DNA from: Echinometra lucunter
Lineage: Eukaryota > Echinodermata > Echinoidea > Camarodonta > Echinometridae
Assembly: GCA_029962745.1 (NCBI GenBank)
Contig: CM057154.1
Span: forward strand, 30,229,763-30,293,762
Length of the DNA stretch: 64,000 bases
Reading direction: 5' to 3'
Part shown: positions 49,591 through 60,400 of the stretch, piece by piece
Position numbering within the stretch: position 1 is the first letter of the stretch
How the letters are laid out: every line of letters begins with the position of its first letter
Position numbers and translations under genes: made by a program
The notes under the pieces: generated by a model
Seen by the model: the letters and a program-made list of their open reading frames with translations, nothing else
What the model was told of the DNA's origin: nothing
The model's database searches: none

Positions 49591-50088
49591 CAGTATTTTT
49601 TGTATGTCACAGATCTGTTTCTTTCCATCCACCTGCCCATCTTTCTCTTTTCTTTGTCAATGCCTCAAATTCCCATCATAATCTATGCTTTGCGTTTCTT
49701 TCTTTATCTCTCTTCTTTTACCTCTATCTTTACCTCAGCCACTTAATCCTTCCATATTTATCTATTTATATCTATAGCTGACTCTCTTTACCTCTTTACT
49801 GTCCCTATGCATCTCTCTCTCTCTCTCTCTTCCTGTCTGTCCACTATTCAATGCAGACTGCTTGAATAATTAGACCCATTGTCAGACAAGATCATAAGCA
49901 TCCATGACATGCACAACCAATACAGGTACACCATGACCCACAAGTTCCCATCTCAATCTCTATCCAATCTCCTCTCTCTGATCACTTTGAAAGTCCTATA
50001 CAGGTTTAGTCCTGTCGTTAGTCAATAATGGTCCAGGAATTCATCAGAGCTGATCCAGGTCTCCACCAGACGCTAGACCATACCTTCA

Positions 50089-53000
50089 TCAGTGCTGGTC
50101 CTGGTTCTCTTGTGGCTGGTCCTGTGGTCTTTGGTCCTCACCCCAGTCATACCCTCCTGGTCGCTCTTCTTCAGGGAGGGGGTTATAGTTTGGATCCTCG
50201 GGTACAGTGTCCAATAGTGTTTTCCTACACAAAATATGAACAGAAGACTGAAGGTGATACTTGTGAGCTTGTAACGAGATACCAAATACATAGAAAATAA
50301 ACTATCTTTGATTGTGACAATCTTCTTTGTACTCAAAACTCTCCTTGAAAAGCGAATATAATTGGCATTTCACATTTTTCATATCATGCTTCAGATTACA
50401 AACAAGGCAAAATAAGTGAATCAAGCAAAATTTACTTCTCTCGAAGTATGGACTGGGAATATGACAACAAATCACAAAATGCAAAATCTGTTTTCCCCCC
50501 AAAATTAGCAACTACTCCATGAATTACATTGCATCTAATATACAGCATTTTTGTAAAAGAATGCAAGCAATGAAACAAGAATATCAATACAATAAATTTG
50601 AAGATACACATTTACATAATGCAGATTCAGAAAGTCCTTAACAAATTTTTTCTGGCATGGATTAGGGAATTTTCACTGTGGTTCAGTGGTAACAGTTTTG
50701 TTTCTAAGTCAGCAGCAAAGCTCATGGAACGACTGAGTACAGGATGTCAAGTAAATGTGCTGGATATACTTACAGTATACTGGGTGTCTTGAGCAATTTG
50801 AAGCCTCCCCTCTGAGTAGGAAAGACATCTTCTAGAAAGTAGTATATATGACCCACAACCATACCTGGTGACAAAACAAATCATATGATTGACATGAAAG
50901 GAATATCAATAAGGAAATTGCATTGTTACAGTACATTTTAAATCAATGTTCCTTTAAATCCTTCATTTCGGATTGATTATGATTTAATGAGAATTTGAAT
51001 CTGCTAATTATACGACAAACAATGCAAAATAGTAATTTTGCCCATATTTCATTTAAAAATTACTGTTATTTTTCCTAAAGATGAAGAAAAAAATTGTAGT
51101 GAAAGAATGAAAGCGCTTAAAAGAATTCTCTAATCATTATCAAGATTCAAAGAGTGATAATTTACAGGGTGAAAAATCAAATTATATACATGAGGTTTGT
51201 GCTTCAGCCATACTGAACAATGTCATCCAGTTTGCCTTCCAATGCATTTGCAGAAATATGGTGGCACATTTTTAATTCAGGGGCAAAGCAGCTCACATTT
51301 TTTTTCATTTTTTTTTTTTTAGCCATTACTACATTACTGGAGAGAAAGATTACTAGTACAGGAAAAATGCTGACTCATGATGGAGCTTCTTAGGGTCAAA
51401 GAAAGCCGCAAGAGGGTCTAATAACAAGGACCAAAGCTTACCTATTAGATCCACAATGATGGAGTTTCCTAGAAGTACAGAGAAACCCAGTAAAACCCAC
51501 GGTAGGTAAGGCGCAGGGAAGTTCATCAGACCAAAAAAGTTCATCCTGATGTAGGGGTTTCTCCTGCTCCAGACGTAGACTAACATGATGGTGAACGCCT
51601 GGCCTAAGAATACCAGGTTAACAAACAGGGCTATAAGCTGAACTACCAGTCAAGGAATACAGAATACAATGAATTCATCCTCTGAAGCATACTGAATGGA
51701 GCTTAAAAGATGATAATTCTTGAAACAAGACACTTCAGAAACAGTTTTATGCATCCCATGTTATCATTAACTTAACTACGACATAATTTCAAAATATTTT
51801 CGTCTATTTTCACTCATATTCAATTTTATGAGTATGACCTAATCTCATCACATCTACAATTTCACAAGTGTCATAGTGTAAATGTATTCTTGAAACAAAC
51901 CACACATTATAAAACTTAAACTGGACTTCTAGGAAGAACAGAGGCATTTTAATAATGCCTCTGAATAGAGCTTTTCAGCTGTATTTTATTTTGAACTTTG
52001 ATTTACTTTGATTTACAACTTTGCTTTTATTCATTTGTTTGTTTAATGTTTGTATTTTATGTCTTTTCATTATTATGGAAATAAAACCAACCAACCAACC
52101 AAAACAGTGAAAATGCCTGTTAAAGCTGTTTTCCCCAATAGTATTTTCTTACTTTTTTTCTTACTTTTATTATTTGTTTCAAGGTAAGTCCCTAGGTAGG
52201 ACAAATTTTTGTGTACATATTCATATATGGTTTCAAATATTACATATGATACATTGGTTTTGAAACAACATCTTATCAAGATAAATGACACAAACACGCA
52301 AAATAAAAGGAAGAGCAAAGTTATTTGATGAGTCTGGTAAACTCAGCTTAGTCAATTAAAGGATACAGTCATAAGGGTGCCTCCAAAGAGAAACATGAAG
52401 AAGAAATCTGCAGTGCGCCCTCTGAAGGATCCTTCCTCCAGCATACGACAGTATCGGTAAGTGAAGATCATGTTAAAGAGGAAATTGAAACCTATCGCTC
52501 CAAAGTACATGAAGTTTGTTATCAAACGCCACAGCTGTCGAAAGAAAGGAATATTTTATGAGAGTAATGCATGGCATGGCTGATGTAACATACATGTAGC
52601 CAATTTTACGAACTATGATAAGATTGTCTGTCAGTGTTGCCATAATTTGTAAACCATGTACCATGTAGTGATTACCGAAACACTGTTTTGCAGAAAAAAG
52701 TTCCATGACTTTTGAAATAAAGACACAGCATAGTGATTTTTAAATGGATGGCACAAATTGTGGAAACTGCAAATATTTCAGTACTGACAGATACACCATA
52801 CATGCTTAGTATTAAAATTATTTCCTTTCAATATATGACACCAACTTACCTCAAAATGGTTGAAAATGAGATCAGGATTGAAGTAAAGCTGGAATGGTGA
52901 TAAAATATCCAGTTGCTGCAAAAGGAAAAAATAAACAGTGAACAGTAATATGTTATGGAATCTTTATTAAATAATATATTTGTTTAATAAATTCATAACA

Positions 53001-53396
53001 AAAAACTTTTCACACTCGCAAATCCACTACATTTTAAAAGACTTCTCACATTTTTTTCCTATGATCAAATCTTTGACATTTTTATCTTCAACTGATTCAG
53101 TATCAATTTATGTAAAAGATAGCTTTATAAGTGAATTGCATTTCTCCTGCTGAAAGTGGACATAGTACTACTTTTTCTAAACATTGCCAAAGTCTGGGGG
53201 CAAAGATAAACATGCCTAAACTATAACTGGGAAGCATGCACCATCTTCCCCTGTCAATAGATAATGCATACATTTCTGTGTCACTGTTTCTTTATATTCT
53301 TACCACAGCCAGTGTTGTGAGCACACATGACGTACAATAGAGTCTTGTGATGGGTGGAGTCTGCATGTACTCCTGTTGGAAGGTTTGCATGGCCAT
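50089..53396 (-). CDS. DERL2: Derlin-2-type ER-associated degradation membrane protein
   Basis: Derlins are rhomboid-like pseudoproteases of the ER membrane that help retrotranslocate misfolded proteins to p97/VCP and the proteasome. Coding exons (minus strand) are 53396-53304, 52915-52850, 52534-52367, 51637-51442, 50864-50774 and 50224-50089; all junctions are GT-AG and phases close exactly, giving 249 aa (human DERL2 is 239 aa). The start [18 protein letters not shown] matches the Derlin N terminus. Family hallmarks are FQLYFNP, WRLITNF at 55-61 (the WR motif), [30 protein letters not shown], and a C-terminal [11 protein letters not shown]. The exon 1 acceptor (GTTTTCAG, just above 53420) implies a 5' non-coding exon upstream. 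The C terminus departs from vertebrate DERL2: the p97-binding SHP box is degenerate (WGEDQRP) and is followed by a Gln/Asp-rich tail. DERL3 cannot be fully excluded by eye. Confidence 0.95.
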
Positions 53397-53449
53397 GATG
53401 CCTCTTTCTATCTTTTAAACCTGAAAACAAACAGATAAAAAGAGTTGCT

Positions 53450-53530
53450 TAGCCCACTGAATACTGGAACCTAGTGACCCATGTATCAAACCTATGGGCA
53501 TTCAATCATTCAGTAATCAATGGGTTAATA
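53450..53530 (-). repeat. Dispersed repeat fragment (family shared with 39.8 and 45.1 kb)
   Basis: On the minus strand this reads like the fragments at 39828-39990 and 45047-45175 (words resembling TTAACCCATTGA..ACTGAA, CCCATAG, and a TACAGG-like block). It starts about 30 bp beyond the acceptor of DERL2 coding exon 1. The similarity is diverged but collinear. Confidence 0.4.
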
Positions 53531-54477
53531 TATGAATCAGATTGTTTTTAAATTGCTTGGAACAAACTTTAAAGAATTTCATGAATGGTCTGAATCAGAG
53601 CTTCATACTCATTTGACTGCCACAGCATCATTATAGCTGTCAAAGCTTCAGCCATAAATATCTCACTGATAATGCATGAAATAATTCAATTACAATATCA
53701 ACTTAAAGCAAGTCACAAAGCTTTACATTCAACAAACTTGGCCTAAGTGATGGGGATCAACATCTTGCTAATCTTTTTAAGGGGGGGGGGGAAGAAGTCC
53801 CAAAAAGCATATTCCAGATTCAAACTTGGTTTCTACTCCAAACATTTTTCAGCGTTGTCTTTGTATGGTACAATTTTTTTAAGTTGGCCAGTGACACAAT
53901 AATTAAAAAAAAAAATTAATCAGCAGATATTTCAGTAATTTTGATATTATAGGTCATCTTCTTATCAATGAAATGCACATACATCTAGAAATTCGGTGAA
54001 GGTAAAAAAAAAAGGTATGGCAATGTGTCCAAACTTCATAGGTGACAAAACTTGCAGACAATTATAAAGTAAAAAAAAGTCATGAGGCTTAAAACCTTGC
54101 ATTACGGTGATTACCAATGTAATATTATTCTGTGAAAACTTTTTTTGTCAATGTGTTCAAATTATCAACAAATTGACAAGTTTAAAATATAAACTCATTA
54201 AATAGATCTATAACTCAGGGCCAGGGTGAGGACAGCTTTAACCCTAACTTCAAGCTACATGTAAATGCCATCAAAATTGCAATTAAGTATGCAATCAACT
54301 TAAGTTTAGTCAGTGTTAAGTTAGGTCTGTTTAAGAATTATTTCAAGATTTATTGTATTAACCATGATGAATGGATTAAACTATAGGCCCTAACTGTTAG
54401 AATATAAGAAAGAGAAAGAAAAATTAATTTTTGACCTATCTACTAGTGTAAAACATAGACTTGACAATAATTCTTTG

Positions 54478-55122
54478 GTAATACTGAAGAAGTTCACACC
54501 CCTGGCCCCCGGGCCTTGAGTCCAACGTTAATTATCCTAACCCTAAGGCCTAAATGCCCTAATCCTAACAGTGCAGGTGCACAGCCAATATTGGAGACTG
54601 TTTCCTATTTGGGAGACTACCTCCATTGTAAGAGACTTACAGTGTATGTAAACATTTTTGGTAGCCTTTTGGGGAGACAGTCTCCCATTTAGGAGACCAA
54701 TTTTCTTTGTTTACATTTGCAGGAAATAGATTACCTTGGCTCAAAGTGAAAATATGATAAGCAGATTCCTCATGAAAAATTACCCCTTTTGACCGTCTAC
54801 TTTAAAAATCCACCGTCTATTTTTGTTTTCATAACATTTTTAGTTATGATCCACACACAAAACAAATGGGCTTCTGATTTCAGAGAGGAACAAATTTGGC
54901 TGAGAAAAAGGGCCTTGTTGTCAGTGTTGTTTCTGTTGTCCTCTTGTTCAGAGAGTCTCTGATATTGGAGACTTTGAATCAAAGTCTCCAAGTCCATATC
55001 AGAGACTAAATCGGCCATGCACCTCTACCATATCTACTGCCTAACCCTAGTCCTAATCCTAATCCCAATTCTAACCCTAAATCTGATGAAAACATGGAGG
55101 GGGTGTGAACTTCTTCATTACT
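54478..55122. mobile_element. Foldback element with telomere-like subterminal repeats
   Basis: Left end GAAGAAGTTCACACCCC and right end GGGGTGTGAACTTCTTC are inverted copies. Just inside both ends lie degenerate CCTAA/CCCTAA strings (54534-54567 and 55041-55080). The middle has repeated GGAGAC words, some in inverted order, including a near-palindrome at about 54963-55003. No ORF of note. Confidence 0.65.
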
Positions 55123-55858
55123 GCCAATTCTTTCATCTTAAATTCTTTAATCTCCCCTTTCTAAGCTGTGCAGAATTTGAGACCTAACAAAGTATGATGG
55201 GGGGCCCCTTGTCTGCGCACCTAATATTTCACTTAAAATTGACAAACTTTCCTTTTTGTATTCCTCTAATGGCTGACCTCATTTTAATCCTCATAATATC
55301 CTGGGGAGTAACTGTGCCAAAAATCTCATCAAAATCCGAACAAGAACAATGTGATTTTTACAACAAAAGGCGATGGTGTAAATTTGACGCTAAAAAGTAA
55401 AAAGAGGAAGGTGCCCTTGTCTGCGCACTCATTCACTTTACACGCCGTTTGGGATTTTTTGCATGAAAGTGGCATCAAGCCTCAAGTCAAGGCAAGTGAC
55501 TGTGAGTATAATATTCATAAAATAGATGCCTTTTGCTCGTTTTTCCTCATTTTTTCAGTGATACATATCGCTAAAATTGAAATTATGCTGTAATGGATCA
55601 CAATAGCAACTATTTCCAGATTTCACAAACACTTTGAAAAAACAACAACAAAGACATTTTGACACTGTCGAGAGTTTGATCACGATCATTCCGTCTCAGT
55701 CTCAAAACTCAATCTCCCTCAGACAGTCTCACACACGGCCACGCAGACTCACTCAGCATGCTCAGCTCAAAGTGATTCCATGTAACAGTTAGATTTAAGT
55801 AACTTTACTCATAATTTCTACAAATATATAGGATCGCTCTTATCTAGGATTTACTTAC

Positions 55859-56110
55859 AAAATGAGCCTAAATATTTGGTGCCAGTGCTCGGCAAACTTC
55901 CGAGTTGAGGTAATGCTAGCAAACTGTTAGCTAGCTGTTTGCAATCCATAAATTGGTCTTACAGACAGTTCCTTCTGTACCAGATACACGTCAGCTTTTC
56001 GAGTTTACCATAAAATGTTGAAGCTAGCAGTCTAATCTTTGCAACTTCGGAAAGAATGTGTGGCTGATAAATAAATCTATCTGAGCAAGAAGCTCCTTGA
56101 TCTGAGACAT
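55859..56110 (-). other. DERL2: Candidate 5' non-coding exon of DERL2
   Basis: The first DERL2 coding exon begins after a splice acceptor, so an upstream leader exon is expected. On the minus strand a consensus donor, CATTTT|GTAAGTAAATCC, ends a possible exon at 55859. The 5' boundary given here is arbitrary; no TATA box or initiator was identified. Based on splice-signal reading only. Confidence 0.25.
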
Positions 56111-56939
56111 GCTACAGAGACGGTGGAGATTCAAATGTTCTCCTATCATCACTTTGATTTGTGATATGATAGATCTTACTCATTTTCTTTTTAAAATACT
56201 GAGTATACTAATCAAAGCAAAGGAGTACTGTAATAGATTTATTGACACCCATCTGGGCATGAAAAGAAACTTTGCATACAAAATAGAAATAAAGACGTAG
56301 TTCAAAAAATCAAGAGAGCAATTTTTAAAAGGGTGAAAGGCTGGACGTTCAGAGAGAGAGAGAAAGGTGGGGGAGGAGGAGAGTCAATCCCATGCACTAA
56401 TATGATAACAACTTGGTTAAGGTTGCATACATCAGATGAGATAAAAAAAAAAAAATAATGACTTTCATCCAATTGATTAGAATCATGCCTTCCGGATGTC
56501 CGATTCGGATGCATTTTAGAACTTAATTGCAACTTTTTGAGAAAGAGAATGATGTGAATTGAATAAGCACGTGGTAATTTAGAAAGGCCTAGCAAACAGA
56601 CAATTTTTACCAAATAGCTCCACTCAGAATTCACAGACTTGATTTGCCGAATGTCAACGTATACAGTGAGAGTAATAAAGCTTAATTTTCACCGAGAATA
56701 AGAATTTTTTTATATATATGATATCATGATTACCTCATTTATAGGCCAAGATGTTTTGACACTTATCTTTATAACTGATTTTTTAAAAGATTTTTTTTCA
56801 TCGAAAAGGCTACCACAAGATACTAAAGGAATATCATGATTAGCCCTCTAGTGACATGAATGAAAAGAATATGTATCCGATATATTGAATAAAATAATGA
56901 TGATGATAATATAATAGCCATAATACCAACAAAGATAAA

Positions 56940-57115
56940 TGAATAAACAAATCAACTCGGATGAATAGATAAATAGAAATAAATAAATAATGAAATAAAT
57001 TGATAAATAAATTAGTAAATAAATAGATAAATTAGTGAATGATTAAATAAATGAATGAATGAATGAATAAATAGATAGATAGATAAATAAATAAATAAAT
57101 AAATAAACAAACAAA

Positions 57116-57166
<51 letters not shown>

Positions 57167-57180
57167 ATGAATAAAATGAA
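56940..57180. repeat. (AAAT)n / (ATAA)n tetranucleotide microsatellite
   Basis: Imperfect AAAT-type tetranucleotide repeats become almost pure from about 57083 to 57170, with GAAT variants near 57050. The tract lies about 0.3 kb upstream of the DHX37 start codon. It produces a spurious minus-strand ORF of repeated FIYL residues. Confidence 0.95.
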
Positions 57181-57361
57181 TAAGGAAGAAGAAAGTTTCA
57201 CTACCGGTTTCTCATCAAGCTTGGACTGACAATATAATGTACCACCACAGAGATGCATAGTATCTCTAGATGTGTACCACCATGAACTGCAACCACTGAC
57301 CGTACAATTTGTAAACTCTAAAAAACAAATCGGAAACTTCAGTTTAATTAATGTTTTCATA

Positions 57362-57374
57362 TGACGTTCACGTG
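57362..57374 (+). promoter_or_regulatory. CRE-like half-site and E-box upstream of DHX37
   Basis: TGACGT (57362-57367) is followed one base later by CACGTG (57369-57374), about 115 nt before the DHX37 start codon. CACGTG is the Myc/Max E-box, and ribosome-biogenesis genes are classic Myc targets, so a promoter role is plausible. If the acceptor-like site at 57471 is used, this site lies in an intron instead of the promoter. Confidence 0.3.
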
Positions 57375-57486
57375 TAGACTACCGTTCCAGATTTGAGTCG
57401 TCCTGAATTGAAGTAGAAGTTGTTGTTATTGATAGTGTGGCAAATGTTTTTATTGTAATTTGTGTTTCAGAGAGCATCGGTCAAAC

Positions 57487-60400
57487 ATGGGTAAAAAGAA
57501 ACGGTATTTTAATGCGAAAGCGCGTCAAGTTGTTGATGATTCAGAGGTCCGAAAATCACACCAAACTCCATGCGTAGCTGTAGAAGTCGGACCGGAGTCG
57601 GAGAGACGTCACCCGTCTACCCCGGAACTCTCGGGTACAAGTCATCGCAGCGATCTGGACAGCAATGCGCTTGTCCTGCCGGGCAAGATCAAAAAGACGA
57701 ATAAGGAAACGAAAAGACTCAGCAGTGAACAAAGACAGCCAAAGCAACTAAGTAAAAAGCAACGGAAGAAACTGCAAAAAATACTTGAGCAGAAAGAAAA
57801 GAAAGGGAAAGTAAGTAAATTTACCCTAATTTGAGACTGACGCTAACTATGACTATGACTATATGAGTATGAACGTCGTTATCATTCAATTACAATGGTT
57901 GTTAAATCGTGTCTCTCTGAATGTACCCCCCCCCCCCCTCCTCCTCTTAAAGAAGAATCTGAGGCAAGTTCGTTAACTTATTAAGACTTCCCCCAAATTA
58001 ATATGGCCTTGCCCTACATGCCCTAGGCCTAATCGTGAAATAAGTCCCCTCTCAATTTATTGTGCATGCGCACACGCGTATAAGTCTATGAGTATGAGGT
58101 GCAGGTGGAAAGAATTCCCCTATCACTGATGCAGTAATAAAGTTAGACCATTACTGTGCAAAGTGAATGATATTTACTTATTTGATTACCCAACTTATAT
58201 CACAATAATGCCAGTAATTCTCCTTGTATGTATCTTAACTGACCATATACTATATCTACATCAATAAAATAAAGAGTAAACCAAGTTAGAATTGCTGGTT
58301 AGAAAATGTTAAAAAATATCTTCTTTTATTTCATCTTCGGAGAGTTCAGAAATGTTAGTTTTTATATTAGGTGCATGTAGCTTTATCATTTTATGTAGTT
58401 TCAGTGGAAAAGAATATTTTCATTTTGGTTTTAAATTACAGGTCCCCTTTTTATATTTCCTTCTTGTTGATATATCTGACTTTTGTGAAGAGGAAAAGAT
58501 CAGTGAATTAATAATTACACCTACATTTCTTCTACAGTACATTTACATGTATCTCAATATTTGCATATCGCATCTTTCTCTACAAAATTTCAGAGAGCTG
58601 AGCTGCTTGTTTCTTTGGCTGAGCATCAAGCCTCTACTGAAGAGATGGCAATGTTTTCTTCATTCGCACACATTGGACAGAAAGTCAATAAAAGGTACAG
58701 TGACATGGAATGAATTATATAGTTCTACATGAAGTATATGTAAATCCAGTAAATACAAATATTAAACTCCTTGTTACACTTGTAGTTCCCATAGCTCCAC
58801 ATTATGAAGGAGCAGATGATTTTAAAAATCCTTAGAAGATATACTTTAATTCCTGTTATGATCAGGGAGATATAATAATTTTATCACCTCCATGTCAATT
58901 TATCTTTTTTTTTCTTACAGAAAACTGGATAACACTGGAACATTGAAGATTAATAGTATTGGTGGCAGTAACAAGAAAAGGAAAGTACATAATGATGACA
59001 GTGATGTTGTTAATAATGAAGATGACAGTGTATCATCATCATCATCTGAGGAAGAGGAAGAGGAGGAAAAAGAAGAAATGGTGGAAAATAAAGGAGGAGA
59101 AAAGGAGGGAGAAGAGAGTGATACAAACAATGAAGAGTTGGGTGATTCTCATCAGGATGAGAAGAGCTCTACTCCCATTGAAAGGCCTTCAGAAAAGTCT
59201 GAAAACAGCAAATCAAGGACTAAAAGTGGAAATGACTGTGAAGATAAGACATCCAAAGACAATATTAATAGAGAGCCAGCTACATATGTTCAAGTGAAGA
59301 GATCCCCTGAAATTCAGGTTAGAGTTTGTGAACGCTCATAAATAAAATGGTAAATTAACCTCACAAAACAGATCATTAAAGTGAAATTCACTATTTTTAA
59401 TGATTTAAAGGAGCACACCAACCTTAAAGAAAATATACAGTAATGATAGTGACAACAGGATAGGAGTGAAACTCTATGAATGTGATTACATTTTGTTCTT
59501 CTTATATCCACTTATTCTGATGCTATTCTCTAAAAAACAAAGATTAATCAAGGTTTGTTCAGAAAGCTGCCTGTAGGTTTAAAACATATCAAATGTTATA
59601 CATATAGTATGGAAGAAAACCGTGGTATCCTTTTCACAAATTATGGAAAACTTCCGTAAGGAAGCTGGGGGATGAAAGACTTTTAAAAAATCCATTTTTA
59701 CTGAGTCAGCAGTTCTTCTATTATTGTCCATTCCTTGCAGGAGGCCAGACTCGCATTGCCCATTCTTGCTGAAGAACAGGTTGTAATGGAGGGTATCCAT
59801 GACAACCCAGTTGTTATCGTCTGTGGTGAGACTGGTAGTGGCAAGACAACTCAAGTACCTCAGTTCTTGTATGAAGCTGGTTATGCACAGTAAGTAACTG
59901 TTATCATGCATTCTTTAATACAAAGATGGTGTTAAGATGGTGTTAATTTAGGACAATGAGCTCAAAAAGAAATCTGAAAGGAAATACTTTGAAAAAAATT
60001 AAACAGTAGAATTGTTCATGTTTAACATAATTGTACTTTGAACTTCAGGGTGTGGTTTTTCCAACATAACTCCATGAAGGTAGAGGTTGATGAAAAATTG
60101 TTGAATATTTGGTAATGTTATCCAAGGCATACCTATAATTGTGTATTAGATTAACAAGATTATATTCATCAACTACATTATTATGTTCAAAAATTATGTT
60201 TTGATTAGGAGTGGATTTGAATAAAGTTTATGTGCATGAGACTTATATAGCTGTGACCTACTGACCTCTTTTTAACTTAAATGATTACTTTGCAGGAAAG
60301 GTTTAATAGGTGTGACTGAACCTCGGCGTGTAGCAGCAGTTAGTATGTCACAGCGTGTTGCAAAGGAGATGAGCTTACCTACCAGGTACAGTGTTCTTAG

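Larger units (their letters stand above)
38579..50088. other. 11.5-kb intergenic region
   Basis: Strongly AT-rich between the zinc-finger gene and the tail-to-tail DERL2 gene. Holds the zinc-finger 3' UTR (end not determined), two MITEs, two SINEs, two foldbacks, dispersed repeats, a C run at 41592-41606 and a G run at 42884-42894. Only one weak exon-like segment (42406-42494). Confidence 0.6.
53397..57486. other. Divergent DERL2-DHX37 intergenic region
   Basis: The two start codons face away from each other across 4.1 kb. The region holds a 0.65-kb foldback element (54478-55122), unique AT-rich sequence, a probable DERL2 leader exon near 55.9 kb, a short GA run at 56351-56365, and a long (AAAT)n microsatellite just upstream of DHX37. 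No further coding exon was recognised; the ORFs at 55194-55593 lack splice or homology support. Confidence 0.6.

Noticed and set aside
55018..55080. Telomeric repeat
   Set aside because: The CCCTAA words are degenerate, short and inside an inverted-repeat element.
55194..55593. Two overlapping plus-strand ORFs (68 and 80 aa) upstream of DHX37
   Set aside because: No splice context or recognisable sequence; they share a GCCCCTTGTCTGCGCAC-like repeated word typical of repeat DNA.
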